Source: Magicicada septendecula
Taxonomy: Eukaryota > Arthropoda > Insecta > Hemiptera > Cicadidae
NCBI GenBank assembly: GCA_034769895.1
Contig: CM068372.1
Coordinates: 373,197,258 to 373,261,257, forward strand
DNA length: 64,000 nucleotides
Direction: 5' to 3'
The notes beneath the pieces were generated by a model. The model saw only the letters and a program-made list of their open reading frames with translations. It ran no database searches and had not been told where the DNA came from. Made by a program: the position numbers and the translations under genes. Positions 46,318 to 60,435 of the stretch are shown in pieces; position 1 is the first letter of the stretch; each line of letters begins with the position of its first letter.

Positions 46318-49262
46318 CAGTCATACCCCGCTTTGCGCGACCCCACATAACGCGAATTCGCTATAACGCGTTTTTTTTTCTAAGAAAATATTTATTATAC
46401 ATATTAACAATTACATATACAGTACTGTACTAATAATATTGTATATATACGAATCATCGTAAATATAATGAATATGTAAATTTTGAATTTAACAACTAAA
46501 GTTTGCGTATTTTATTTTGAAAATGACAAATAAACACATAATTACATTACTGTATTATTTTTTAAGGAGTACGAACACGTCAGCCTACCAACACGTTTGG
46601 TGGAAACGTAAAACAGACAGCTGATTTGTACAGATAAATAAGAGGTTGCATTAGGTCAGACCTAGATCTGTATATAAGTGTCAGCCAAAACAGTAGTATG
46701 TTTTGTAAACATACATGGCTGTGCCATTACGCATTATAAATGTTACTTGTCCTTGAATACTTTTGTTGGCGGGATTCTGACGAATGAGAAATCGTACCTC
46801 TGTGCTGGAGACCCGTGGTGACGCTGAATAGACACAACACATTTTCACTACACACAGGAGTGGCTGACATTTATTAACCTTTTCTGAGTTCCCGATGCCA
46901 CAACACAGATTAAACTGTGCACAATGTTTGTAGAAAAGGCGGACGTGTGTGACGTAGGCGTTAGTTTGCAAAATGCATCTTCCATTCCCGCCAGAAATGT
47001 ATTCACGTTTCTTGTTTATCTTGTCTCAGCCAAATAAACATTACTGTACTGTATACATACTAATTTACATTCTTGGAATGGTAGTTCGGGTTAATCCATC
47101 CTTTTTAGGGTCCCATGTTGAACTTAAGTCTCGGCCAATTTCCTGGAAAACCATTCACTCTTCCCCCCCCCCGTTATTGTTTCTAAACATTGGGAATACA
47201 TTTTCCATTCAGTTTAGTTTGAACATTCAATTAGAACGGATTAACAATGTGCGCTGATAAAATGTCAAAATTAGCAGTTAAACGTAAATCGTTGATTCTT
47301 GAAGTTAAAATGAAAATTTTAAATCGTATGGAGTCGGGTGTTGGTGCCACAGAAGTTGGTCATGAGTTTGACATATCGGAGTCAACCGTACGTACAATTG
47401 TAAAAAATAAAGAAAAAATTGTGCTATCCAGTCAGTCCGCGGGTACATCTATTGATGCTACAAAAGTGAATCGGTCTAGATCCTCTATTATGGAAAAAAT
47501 GGAACACCTACTGTCAGTTTGGGTTGAAGACATGAACCAGTGGCGAATGCCTTTAAGCCAGGCTGTTATCATGGCTAAAGCTAAGTCCCTGTTTGATGAC
47601 ATTAAAAAAAAGGAGGAAGAATTTTCGACCATTGAATTTAAAGCAAGTCGAGGTTGGTTTGATCGATTCAAACATCGCTCAAACCTTCACAGCCTTCGAC
47701 TTCAAGGTGAATCAGCAAGTGCCGACATGGAAGCAGATGATAAATATCCTTCCACATTTACGGATTTGGTGAACAGTCGAAGCTATCCCCCTAACCTTGT
47801 TTTCAATGTGGATGAGACAGGGCTGTTTTGGAAAAAGTTACCTTTACGCACTTTCATTTCTAAAAGTGAGTGACAGGCCCCTGGCTTCAAAGCGGCCAAG
47901 GATCGGCTTACACTTCTATTGGAGGGTAATGCAAGTGGAGATTTGAAATTAAAACCTCTTTTGGTGTACCACTCAGAAAATCCATGAGCGATGAAATTAT
48001 ATAAAAAAGAAAATTTGCCCATCATATGGACATCAAACAAGAAGGCTTGGGTGACAATGGCTGTGTTTAATGATTGGTATCTTAACCATTTCATCCCCGA
48101 AGTAAAAAAATATTGTGAGGAGAACGACTTAGAACATAAAGCTCTGTTAGTTCTGGATAATGCGCCCGGTCATTCTGTTACCTTGGAAAGCCTCCAAACT
48201 GATTTTCCTGTTGATGTTGTGTTTCTTCCTCCCAATATAACTTCATTATTGCAGCCTATGGATCAGGGAGCAATTGCTGCTTTTAAAGTGTATTATTTGC
48301 GCCGCACTTTCGGCCAATTAATTCATGAAACAGATTCAGCAGACAAGCAGTCAATGAAAGAATGGTGGAAATCGTTTAACATTATGAAATCCATTGAAAA
48401 TATTGATCTTTCATGGAAAGAAGTTACGCAACATTGCATGAATGGTTGTTGGAAAAAACTGTGGCCGGACGTGGCCAAAAATGAAGAAAATAAAGTTTTT
48501 AAAAATTTAGTGAATGACATCACACAGCTAGCCAACACAGGGAGGCTAAGTGAAGAATCCATAGAAAAACAAGACATTATGGAATTGATTGAATCCGACG
48601 CGCAGCCTTTGACAAACGAAGAACTTCTGGATCTACAATCTCAAGATGAAGCGGAAAAAGAAGAGATCGTTCCTGAAGAAACACCGCGAATTTTGTCAAC
48701 TAAAATTTTGCAGGAAGGTTGAATGTTACTTAAAACAGGATTAAACCTCATAGAGCAAAATGAAGTTGATTGGGAAAGAATCGCGAAAGTAAAAAAGTTG
48801 TCAATGATGGAATAGATTGTTATCAACAACTATTAAATGAGAGGAAGCAAAAAGCATCACAACCAACTCTACACACATTTTTCAAAAAGGCTGCGACTGA
48901 GAAGCCACATGAGGAACCTCAACCCGGAACTTCTCAAGGATCTTCTTTGTGATCAATTGTAAGTGAATTAGGTAGATGTTTGTATAAATTATTTTTGTAC
49001 ATATTCATTTGTATGTACGTATGTACAGTATATCTTAAATTAAAATGCCTTTTTTGAGATTTCGTATTATGAATAGTGTATTTATCAAAACCTTAGGTAC
49101 GTACATACATATTTTATTATGTTTATAACACATTTTGACAAGGAAAATCATATAAAAGCAATAAAAACTAAAACAACGAGGTATTGGTCGGTAAAAAAAA
49201 TAGGAAACCCCGCTTAGTGCGATTTTTGTTTTACGCGAATCGCCGAGGAACGTATCACTCAG
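46318..49262 (+). mobile_element. Tigger/pogo-like DNA transposon, decayed
   Basis: The left end CAGTCATACCCCGC follows TA (46316-46317). The right end, read inward as CTGAGTGATACGTTCCTCGG, abuts TA (49263-49264), as expected for pogo-type TA insertion. Ends are similar but diverged. Subterminal sequences at both ends carry CCCCGCTT..GCG and ACGCGAAT-type motifs, in the same orientation. It encodes one transposase, now interrupted. Confidence 0.82.
47247..48952 (+). pseudogene. Tigger-like transposase (DDE_1 superfamily), inactive
   Basis: Would catalyse cut-and-paste transposition. The ATG at 47247 starts an N-terminal Psq-type helix-turn-helix (KRKSLILEVKMKILNRMESG), followed by a CENP-B-type DNA-binding segment (about residues 65-150: SVWVEDMNQWRMPLSQAVI, ASRGWFDRFKHR). 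The catalytic core has VFNVDETGLFWKKLP, VLDNAPGHSVTLE and LLQPMDQGAIAAFK, giving the three Asp residues. The C-terminus ends KASQPTLHTFFKKA...EPQPGTS. In-frame stops lie at 47871 and near 47986 (a CGA-to-TGA type change in the SENP-AM segment) and at 48720, and a frame change near 48795 leads into the tail. It is recognisable end to end but cannot make a full protein. Confidence 0.85.
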
Positions 49263-49346
49263 TACACGAGGTGTACAGTAAATTCAAAATAATTTATTTC
49301 AACATATGGAACTGTTATACAAACCAATAAAATCTTGACAACCCTG

Positions 49347-50178
49347 TGTAACATGTCAAAATTGGGTAATTTCATTTATTACTGTTAATGGGTATTTGCA
49401 TTTTTATTTATTTCATTTTTTCGGGATTTTACAAAAATATTGTACAACCGTTATTTCCATTGGAACAGAACACGTGGTAAGAAACAGTGTTGAAACAAAG
49501 CAGTAAGACGCAGTTGCTGTTGAGTACCTAGGCAAGGAATTTGCACCACCCTAAAAATTCTCAGAACTCTGTATAAGTGTGACGGTGCACGCACGCCACT
49601 ACTCAAGTACGTGCGCTGGGGTGACGCTCTCTTCAGAAAGCTCAAAATGGCCTGGAGCGATTTTATTCACCGTCTCCTTAACTGAGATGGAGGAAACGGA
49701 GCTAAGGACCGCCCAGCTCGTGACGTTAGCCAGTGCCACACCAAGATCGCATACGAACAGACGCAACACCAAAAGCATGGTTTAAATGAGACATCGTTGT
49801 GACGACTAACTGTAAGGCATTGATGTCCGTCGTCTCAACTAAAATGCTCAAGGAGTGGGGAGCAGAGAGACGCTACCAGTCTATTGCCGACTCTCGCCTG
49901 CGCAGGCAGCCCGACCAACCGGGCTCAGAAATAAAACTTTTCTAAATTACAATTCATTGCAATAAATAAAAGGACGAAGTGCGATTAATCGGATACTACA
50001 AAGAAGAACTCATATAAACTATTTTCGGACAATAACAAGAAATTTTACAAGAACAATGAGTGCGTGCGAGAAGACCGCGTGGCCGACGGGGGGGAATATC
50101 ATTTAAAAAATGTGTTAAGGGATTTATAACTTTTGTGTGTTTGGGTGTGTTCAAAATATGCAGGCTGGGCAGTCTTGT

Positions 50179-50210
<32 letters not shown>

Positions 50211-50526
50211 CTAAAAAATTAAGGTAAGCCGTAGCGTACGATAGATTAAGGATGATCTTCATATAACAAGCAATATATATTCTCACAAAATTATTTCAGA
50301 GGTAAAGTTTATAAACAATTTCTTAAATGATTCAAAATTAAATTAAAATGTAATTCTCTTCATAAAAAATGTGTTGTGTAAATCATTCACACAACCTTGA
50401 AAATTACGCCTGTATCCTAACATTCGTATGACGCAACCCTGAATCCGAGGCTACTGAGAGACGGTAAGTGGAAGTTTATTCAATTTTATTGTGTATTTTT
50501 TTATGTCATTAATTAAGAACAGTTCA
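49347..50526 (+). repeat. element B2 5' LTR
   Basis: Starts TGTAACATGTC and ends CAGTTCA. A (TG)n tract near 50180-50208 is longer than in the 3' LTR. Confidence 0.88.
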
Positions 50527-50527
50527 A

Positions 50528-50545
50528 TGGGGCCCGAACAGGGAC
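50528..50545 (+). promoter_or_regulatory. element B2 primer-binding site, tRNA-Lys
   Basis: Identical to the B1 site (tggggcccgaacagggac), one base after the LTR. Confidence 0.85.
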
Positions 50546-50680
50546 GAATTTAATAAAATGAAATTCCATACCTACAAATAAGATACAAGCGTAATTTAGA
50601 GGTGGAGTGAAAATACGTAAAGTTACGTAAAATAATACTTGTTCAGATAATAAAGAAATTACATATTTAAAAGTATAACA

Positions 50681-51928
50681 ATGGAAAATACAGAGAATGA
50701 AGTCGTTTTGTCCGACTTAAATGTTACAAGCGAAGTAGCTGAATTAGATGAATCAGCTGTTATGAATAGTCTTGAAGTACATTCAACACCGAATGTAGGT
50801 CAAGACGACAAAATTACGAATGTAACCAAAACAAATAAATCAAATAATACAGATGATTCGGGGATCCAAACGACCCCAAAATCAAATAGAGAAAATAAAA
50901 ATAATAATAACGATGTCAACTTCACTGACGAAAACGTAGCAGCACAATCTACTCCATCGACAACACGAACCAAAGAGTTGTCGATGGACGATCTGTTTAA
51001 TCTAATAAAAACCATGTCTGAAAATATAAATAGCAACGTAAATACAAAATATAAAGAACAACAAATTGATTCCAATGTCAAATACAATAAAATGAATGAC
51101 AAGTTTGACGAGTTGAAAAATGAGATTCAAGAAATGAATAAACATGTTGAAAATAATAACGAAATAATAAGATCTAGTCTGAATAAATTAGAACAGAGTG
51201 TGGAGCGAATGGGAGTACATGTGATGAGTATAAACAAAAGTAAAACAAATGAAAATGGTAATGACAAGTGTAAAAATATGATACCAGAGAAAGAGTTAAT
51301 AAATGGTAACAATGATGTTGAAAATAATGAGAATAATAATATTGAGTATAGTAATGTATTTGAAGAATTAGTATTGGAGATAGAGACGGTGAAAATAAAT
51401 AATGAAAGTACTGATGAGTTGGTGGAATGTAGTGATAATGAAATGTTAATGTGTGTGTATGAGTTAGAGAGAGAGAGAAAAGATAGTACAGAAGGGCAAG
51501 AGTCCCGTGTTGGTAGATGAATTGAAGTATTTATTTTTGTTGTGTAATTTTGTACCCTCTGTCCGGAATAATTGTGAGAGTGTGATGTGGTGTGGTGATG
51601 AGAGAGAGTTAAACAGAGAATTGTATGTGGAGAAAGTAACAGAATTGTATAATTTGAATAGAAAGTATGACGAATGGAAAGAAAGTTTAGAAGTATATTT
51701 GAATAATAATGACTATAATGATTTGACAAAAGTAATTAACCCGATCATGAATGTATCTACCGATGGAGACGTAATAAAAATACCTAACGTTGACTGGTTT
51801 AACGAATATTTTGGTAAGATGAATGAAGTTAGTTTATATGGTATAATACACAAAACAGTAATTGGTGTATTAATGAAATTGAAAAATGTTATATAGCACC
51901 AAGGTTAATCCATGACGATGGAGGCTAA
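50681..51928 (+). pseudogene. element B2 gag-like coding remnant, family unknown
   Basis: Same start (MENTENEVVLSDLNVTSEVA) and order as B1: DSGIQTTPKS, coiled coil, N/E-rich segment, then NPIMN.STDGD..KIPNVDWFNE and a terminal .DDGG. It is shorter than B1 in the middle and has about two breaks. It remains similar to B1 along its length, which argues that the protein was under constraint until recently. Confidence 0.6.
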
Positions 51929-52734
51929 GCTATAAAACAATAAAAGACAGTGATAAACATTTTGTTTTATGGGTTTTGACTTAGCTGATTTGAACATTGA
52001 AATATGATAACTGAATAAATACTGAATCAGATTTGTAAATAAACATGTAGTGAGTTCAATTGTATGTGTTGTAAAGGGTTAAGTGAACAGTGTATGCAGG
52101 TAGATAATTGTTGGAATAATAAGATGAATATTTTGCAATTTAAATAAATAGACAGAGTTAATTTTGAAAACAGTAATTAGAGAATTGTAATTGTTTTGAT
52201 GGTAATGAATTTTGTATTGTTAATAATTAAATTAATTAAATGATCTGAGGTGTTTTAAATGTTTTGATTGACTATTTAAATATTGTGTAATTAAATTTTT
52301 TAATGAATTCAAATTATTTTACGAGACGAGTTTTGTAATTAAATGATCAATTGTTTGATTTAAATTAATGTTTGTGTTAAATGTTTCAGAGGTGAGGTGA
52401 AAGTAATGTGGTATGGTGAATATGTTTTGTGTATACCATGTTAAATGGACTGTAAGTATAGAACTTTTACAATATGAATCATGTATAATAAAAAATGTTT
52501 ACAGGTATAACTCAGATTTTAATTCAATAGTGAGATTATTTGAAATAATTGTGTTCAATAAAAATAATTAAAAAAAAAAAAATTTATTAATAAATGAAAA
52601 ATGATACATACTAATTATTAATAATAAATTTTGAAAATTTTTAGAAAGTCCAATGGTAGAAGGTTATGAATGAGTTAAATGATTATATTAGAATGTATAC
52701 AAAAATTTAATTAGTTAGTTATTAAGTTGCTATT

Positions 52735-53335
52735 GCGGGGGTGGCCTGTGCTCCCGTAGATAGTGAAATGGGTTGGGGGTAACAGAGAGTGTTACCTCCA
52801 TCGGAGGCGAAAATGGCGAAAATGTGCGACACACCTTTTTCGTGCAAATTAAATTTGCACACTGATAGACGATCGTGTCGCACATAATAATGATGAGTGT
52901 AACAGGCACTGAAATGAAGTTAGATTTCCCCGACTTTTCGGGCGATTACTGCCTTACCAGCACTAATCGTGGATTTGGCTAGCGGCCAGCTATGGTCATA
53001 TCAAGTCCCTTGACCATAGCTGACTTGAAATTGGTATATATTAGAAATTAAATGGGGGTGAATTTTAGGGGAAATCCTGGTACTATGGAACAGCGGCTAC
53101 CACTCTGTTCGTGGAGGAAGAGCAAAGCCAGGTGGTAGAAGGGCGTTTAATTACAGACACGAATATGTTGATATTCAATAATTTTAAAATGTAACAGCCG
53201 AAGCAAAGACACGGAGAGGTAAAACTACTCCAAAATATGCCGTCTTTGTAGAAGCGAAAGGGCGATACAGTCCTCCATAATTTGCAATAGAGTGTGTGGC
53301 TGGGAGGTGGCTCAGATGAGCCACGAATTTAAATT
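52735..53335 (+). other. conserved structured block in B2 (candidate RNA element)
   Basis: Homologue of 8275-8860. The hairpin GTGGCTC/GAGCCAC (53307-53313, 53318-53324) differs from B1 (GTGACTC/GAGTCAC) at both paired positions, a compensatory change within one family. CTACCAC/GTGGTAG (53097-53103, 53132-53138) and the AGCTATGGTCA/TGACCATAGCT stem are kept. Confidence 0.7.
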
Positions 53336-55309
53336 TTACCACATAAAAAATTTTTTTGCTAATTCAAAGTTTGATCCAATAAAAATGCTTGTGCTCTGTT
53401 TAAGTAATTAGATGCTCAGACATTCAATATAAGGTGTTCATTCCATAATTTTAAATGTATTATTTTATTGTTGTACGTTAGATGTAGGTATTGATAAAAA
53501 TATGTGTTTTCATTATGTGTGTATTTTGAACCTAAGTAAATAATTAAGCCGTCTGGCAGGCGGTCAACATAAATGATCAGAATCAGAAAAAGGGGAAACA
53601 ATGAGGTTAGAAGTAAGGATAAATAAGTATATATAATTCATGTAATTTGTTCAATTATGAGATGTGTTTTCATTGTGTTAGGAAGATCAGCTGATCAGCA
53701 ATAACAGGTCACTGGTAAAATGGTTTATAAATGTTCCAAGTAATTAATGTTCAATGTAATGTTTTAACGTATTACAGATGTTTTAAAGTAATGATAAAAA
53801 TAATTTGATAAAGTGAGAAGTAAAGTAATAATTTATGCAAGTTAACAAGAGATAGTTTTTGGGTGATAAATATTTTGTGGGACATATAGATCTGTCCAAG
53901 CTGAAGTTAGAGATGAAGTAGTAAAGGTCGAAATATTGTTTTGAAGTAATGTAATGGTGTTTTGAGTTAATGTAATGATGTAATGTAATAGAATTTTGAG
54001 AAGTATTGATGTTGACACAGTAGTTGTGGAGAATTTAGGTGGAGTTTTGAGTGATATATTGATGTTTATAATTAATGATGTTATTTTGTTGTAGTTGTAG
54101 TAAGGTAATGAGATTGAGATTTTGGGGATGGCAATTTTGTAGTAGGGGGTAGTGTAATGTGGGAGTCCGCAACATAATGATAGTTGGGACGGGATTGGGA
54201 TCGATTTAGTGGGACGGGGCCGCCTTAGGTAGAATCCAGGGGCCAGATAAGGGAAATGAGTTTTTTTTTTTGGGGGGGGAACACGTATCCTAAGTACAAA
54301 GGGTTAGAGAGTATTTTTTTTATATATAGAGAGAAGGTGGCGAATTGAGTTTAAGGATAGGTTGGGGTTAGAGAGTGGTTGATAGAGATTTTGATAGAGA
54401 TGGGTGTCATGGTAGTTGAAGTGGTTAGAGGTTAGAGTCAGAGAGAGAAAGATTATATATGTATACAGATCAAGTAGTAAATTAAATGAGATAAATGTTT
54501 AAATCACCCAAAGTAATGTAGAGTAAGATTGTCAAATACAGAAAGGGATTTATAAGAATATAAAATTTTTATTTTGAAACCAGTGACAAAACTTTGAGAG
54601 AATTTGATGATGTAAAGTTAAGAATTGTTTATTTTGAATAATTTAAATGTCAATTTGCTTATTATTTATAATAATATTTTGTTGTTTCAAATATTTTATT
54701 TTATTATGTTTTGTATTTCAAGTTAGGATATTACAGATGTTAAATGTATTTTCAGAAAGTATACATAACGTATGTAGGTCAAGGTTGTGGACTTGACCTA
54801 GTTTTGATCAGCTGAGAGTGAGGTCATATACAGGCTAAGCTTGTTTCATATGGAAGTCAATTCAACTTGTGTTTTTTAATCAATTTAACCAAGTTTTAAT
54901 TAATATCTACATGTAAAGGAAACATTTTAATAAAATTAATTTTCTTTGAATTTTAAAATTTTTTGGAAAATATTTTTTTTTTGAAAAAAAAAAAAATCTT
55001 GATTTTTCGCCTGCCAGTTAATGAATATTTTGAGTATTGATTATTTTATTGTTTGTGTATTAACCATGTTTATTTTTACTGATTTATTGTATTGACTTGT
55101 ATTGTTAGACTCAGTCTAACAAGTATAACAAGTATTCACATGTTAGGTTAAGGATATGTTTAATTAGGAGAAATGTTTAAATTAACTCATTTTAAATAAA
55201 ACAGAAAATAAGGAAGAGAATTTTTTGATACAATATTTTGTTTTGAATTCTGAATGTTTTTTTAGATGAAATAGTAAATTTTAAAGAATTTTTCAATGTA
55301 TAATATGTA
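53336..55309 (+). other. element B2 AT-rich non-coding region
   Basis: Parallel to 8861-10789 in B1, including gccgtctggcaggcggt, GATCAGCTGATC and the G-rich island near 54160-54300. No ORF of interest. Confidence 0.5.
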
Positions 55310-55673
55310 ATGTGAGTGAGTGTGAGCCCAGTATCTGCTAAAGGCAGCCCAGCTTGCATACAAGGGGAAACATATCGGTGGAGGATCTGGCATAATCTGA
55401 GCCAGGGATTGAGGATTTTTTGGGGGGTAGCATGTTAGAAGGTGAGGTGTGCTGTGGTACTTGTCTGTTCGATTTTTCGGTGTTGGGATCTCTTACGGAG
55501 AACTCCAGTGATCTCGTTCAGATGCGTCCATAGTCGGCAAACCAGGGGGGTCGTGTACCCATGTAGATTAAGAACCAGGGGGTTGTTGGCACCAGTTCCT
55601 CACCGGTCCTCTTCGGGGTTTATCAATGAGATTTCTTCTGTTTTGGACAGCAGAATTCTCATTGAGGGGGTAT
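55310..55673 (+). other. element B2 conserved 3' block with hairpin and polypurine tract
   Basis: Same as 10790-11149. Hairpin at 55624-55664 with outer stem CAATGAGA/TCTCATTG, then agggggtat against the LTR. Confidence 0.7.
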
Positions 55674-56835
55674 TGTAACGTGTCAAAATTGGGTAATTTC
55701 ATTTATTACTGTTAATGGGTATTTGCATTTTTATTTATTTCATTTTTTCGGGATTTTACAAAAATATTGTACAACCGTTATTTCCATTGGAACAGAATAT
55801 GTGGTAAGAAACAGTGTTGAAACAAAGCAGTAAGACGCAGTTGCTGTTGAGTAACTAGGCAAGGAATTTGCACCACCCTAAAAATTCTCAGAACTCTGTA
55901 TAAGTGTGACGGTGCACGCACGCCACTACTCAAGTACGTGCGCTGGGGTGACGCTCTCTTCAGAAAGCTCAAAATGGCCTGGAGCGATTTTATTCACCGT
56001 CTCCTTAACTGAGATGGAGGAAACGGAGCTAAGGACCGCCCAGCTCGTGACGTTAGCCAGTGCCACACCAAGATCGCATACAAACAGACGCAACACCAAA
56101 AGCATGGTTTAAATGAGACAGCGTTGTGACGACTAACTGTAAGGCATTGATGTCCGTCGTCTCAACTAAAATGCTCAAGGAGTGGGGAGCAGAGAGACGC
56201 TACCAGTCTATTTCCGACTCTCGCCTGCGCAGGCAGCCCGACCAACCGGGCTCAGAAATAAAACTTTTCTAAATTACAATTCATTGCAATAAATAAAAGG
56301 ACGAAGTGCGATTAATCGGATACTACAAAGAAGAACTCATATAAACTATTTTCGGACAATAACAAGAAATTTTACAAGAACAATGAGTGCGTGCGAGAAG
56401 ACCGCGTGGCCGACGGGGGGGAATATCATTTAAAAAATGTGTTAAGGGATTTATAACTTTTGTGTGTTTGGGTGTGTTCAAAATATGCAGGCTGGGCAGT
56501 CTTGTGTGTCTGTGTGTGTGTAAAAAATTAAGGTAAGCCGTAGCGTAAGATAGATTAAGGATGATCTTCATATAACAAGCAATATATATTCTCACAAAAT
56601 TATTTCAGAGGTAAAGTTTATAAACAATTTCTTAAATGATTCAAAATTAAATTAAAATGTAATTCTCTTCATAAAAAAAGGGTTGTGTAAATCATTCACA
56701 CAACCTTGAAAATTACGCCTGTATCCTAACGTTCGTATGACGCAACCCTGAATCCGAGGCTACTGAGAGACGGTAAGTGGAAGTTTATTCAATTTTATTG
56801 TGTATTTTTTTATGTCGTTAATTAAGAACAGTTCA
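55674..56835 (+). repeat. element B2 3' LTR
   Basis: Starts TGTAACGTGTC, ends CAGTTCA and is followed by CCTG. Very close to 49347-50526 apart from the (TG)n length. Confidence 0.88.
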
Positions 56836-56839
56836 CCTG

Positions 56840-58267
<1,428 letters not shown>

Positions 58268-58583
58268 ACTCTGTAGCTTTGTGTTTTCTGGATAAATTTC
58301 TATTTATTAAAACAAGCAGATTGACTAGCCTATAATAAACATTAATTTGACATTTTAATTGTATCACAAGCACTCACTACCCCAAGTAATCTCATAACAT
58401 TCATTCATATTCCTTCACCATTATGATTCATTCCGGCACATAAAATATGTTTGATTTCACTCAAATAACTCTTATGGTAACGTCGTTTTTACAAGGAATT
58501 AACGTTTCACATACTTTTTTTCAAACAAATTTAATTAGACTAACAATATACTTGGACTAACTGAGGTAGTTACTGTCTACACC

Positions 58584-59913
58584 ATGTGTGTGGGAGGGGG
58601 AGTTATATACAACCACTGGATCTTTATAGCAGTGTTAATATTGTGTACATTGTAGATTCGTTAAATATTTCTTTTTAGATTTACTTAGCAAATAGGATAT
58701 CTATCTGATTTGTTAATTTGGTTTTGCTGTATGTGAAGCATCTGTGTTTCGCTTAAATTTTAATTCAACTTCAGGGCTTAAATATTTAGTTAATCACATA
58801 TAGATGTCGTTCTATATGTGAAGCTAGTAGTCAGTTTTGCTTACTAACCACCTCAGTATGTTTGCAAATAAGTACAGAAATGCATACACCTACTGAAACT
58901 TAAGTAGCCTATGCAGTTTGTTACTTAAGAACCATAACAATAGTTATTTCATGACACTTCAAAGAAGAAGACAGTAATATTGGTGATGATACAGGCAAAT
59001 GGATTATGCCTTGCAAGAAGAGTGAATGATCAAGTAACACATGAACATGAGTGTATGGAAAAATGTGGCACACTTTTTGAACAGGGTGAATAATGAATCC
59101 GGGACGTATCCAGATGGATGGTAAAAATGAATTAATTTTTATTATTAACAAAACAGAGGCTGGAGAACATTTGCAGAAACAGTATGTATGAATTCTGTAC
59201 TTTATTATCGAGGGCAAAAGTAAATGCAAAAGTACCACGAAAATGTATGGCTTGGAAATATCTGTGAATAGTTTGAATTAATAACAGCCGATTCACTCTC
59301 ATCTATTGTTTTGAATGCTAAAATAGGATCTTCATCCCCTAATGGAAAGCTAAATACAACAAAATGTATGCTCAGAAAAGAATTTACAGGACAATGTGTA
59401 ACACTAAATGAATGACCAGACCAACATATTCATTGTACATCACACTTAATTATTATTTTTTAAAAATTCATATTATATCAACTGCGGGGTACTAACATGA
59501 TGAACACAATGTTCTACATCTAATTAAAAAATACGATGACGTCTGCATATTATTAGAATGGATACGTCATCATTTTTAATACACTCTCCACTGTATTACA
59601 AAGACTATATACATGCAACATTCTACAAATGATACATACACATTCAAAATGAAAATAAATATACTGAACTACAATCTGTATGTGATTAAATGAAATATTT
59701 AAGCCCTGAAGTTGAATTAAAATTTAAGCAAAACACAGACGTTTCACATACAGCAAAACCAAATTAAAAAATCAGACAGATAGCTTACAGTATTTGCTAA
59801 ATAAATCTAAAAAAAAATTAACGAATCTACCTTGTACACAATATTAACACTGCTACACAGATCAAGTCGTTGTATATAATTCTGATAGCTGATTATAACT
59901 CCCCCCCACACAT
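58584..59913. mobile_element. long inverted repeat, possible foldback/MITE-like element
   Basis: Left arm ~58584-58805 and right arm ~59670-59913 are imperfect reverse complements (for example tttggttttgctgtatgtga, ttaattcaacttcagggctt, cagtgttaatattgtgtaca) around ~0.86 kb without ORF. Arms end near atgtgtgtggg on both sides. I found no clear target duplication or transposase, so an inverted duplication is also possible. Confidence 0.6.
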
Positions 59914-60320
59914 AATTTTCTCTCTGTTTTGTACATATATTTACACATTACCATCTGTGCATGTATAAACAACATTAAATAAACGATAATAATGATACAG
60001 TAAATTATGAAGTCACCCTCAGTGCTGTTAAATTTGTTTGTTAATAAATTAACGTCTTTCAATCACCACTTGTTAAAAAGTACAATAATTCCGTATAAAT
60101 AGTGTTTAGTTTCTGGTGAGTAATAAATAAAACATTATGTGTAAAGCTGTGTGAGTAAACACATGTTAATAAAAACCCATGCTTATACAAGCAATACAAC
60201 ACAGACTGATTAATTATGAACACAGTATTGTAATCAGAGTGTAATGTGCAAGCAGACTGCGGTGTTAAATAATTAATTATATAAAATAATGTGTATTTAA
60301 GAAAGGAAAAAAAAACTTAC
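59914..60320. other. host intron next to the upstream exon
   Basis: AT-rich intron. It includes the GTAAGT donor of the exon at 60321-60435, read on the minus strand from 60320. Nothing else seen. Confidence 0.5.
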
Positions 60321-60435
60321 TTTTTACAGACTTTGATCTTCCAATTCTGGAACTTTTTTTGTTCTCATCGGGTGAAGTTCCTCCATCTAACTGAAGTAAT
60401 CCTCTGGTTCCTCGACAACTGTCATATCCTGATGG
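60321..60435 (-). CDS. host exon upstream of the RhoGAP domain exon
   Basis: A 115 bp exon on the minus strand with acceptor ttctgtttgtttag (AG at 60437-60436) and donor A|GTAAGT at 60320. It is open in the frame beginning PSGYDSCRGTRGLLQLDGG and ending SSRIGRSKSVK, with one base left over. That base plus the first two of exon 172-309 make an in-frame codon. The peptide is polar, Ser-rich and basic at its end, like the low-complexity linker between the PH and RhoGAP domains in ARHGAP12/15/27. It has no domain signature of its own, so the call leans on splice sites and phase. Confidence 0.7.

Larger units (their letters stand above)
49347..56835 (+). mobile_element. LTR element B2, non-autonomous, broken
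   Basis: Second B copy. LTRs are 49347-50526 and 55674-56835, with the duplication CCTG at 49343-49346 and 56836-56839. The layout equals B1 throughout: tRNA-Lys PBS, gag-like region, structured block, AT-rich non-coding DNA, hairpin, purine tract. The two B2 LTRs share features absent from B1 (gggtaatttcatttattact near the start), so B1 and B2 are separate sublineages and not a duplication. The coding region has about two breaks. Confidence 0.88.
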
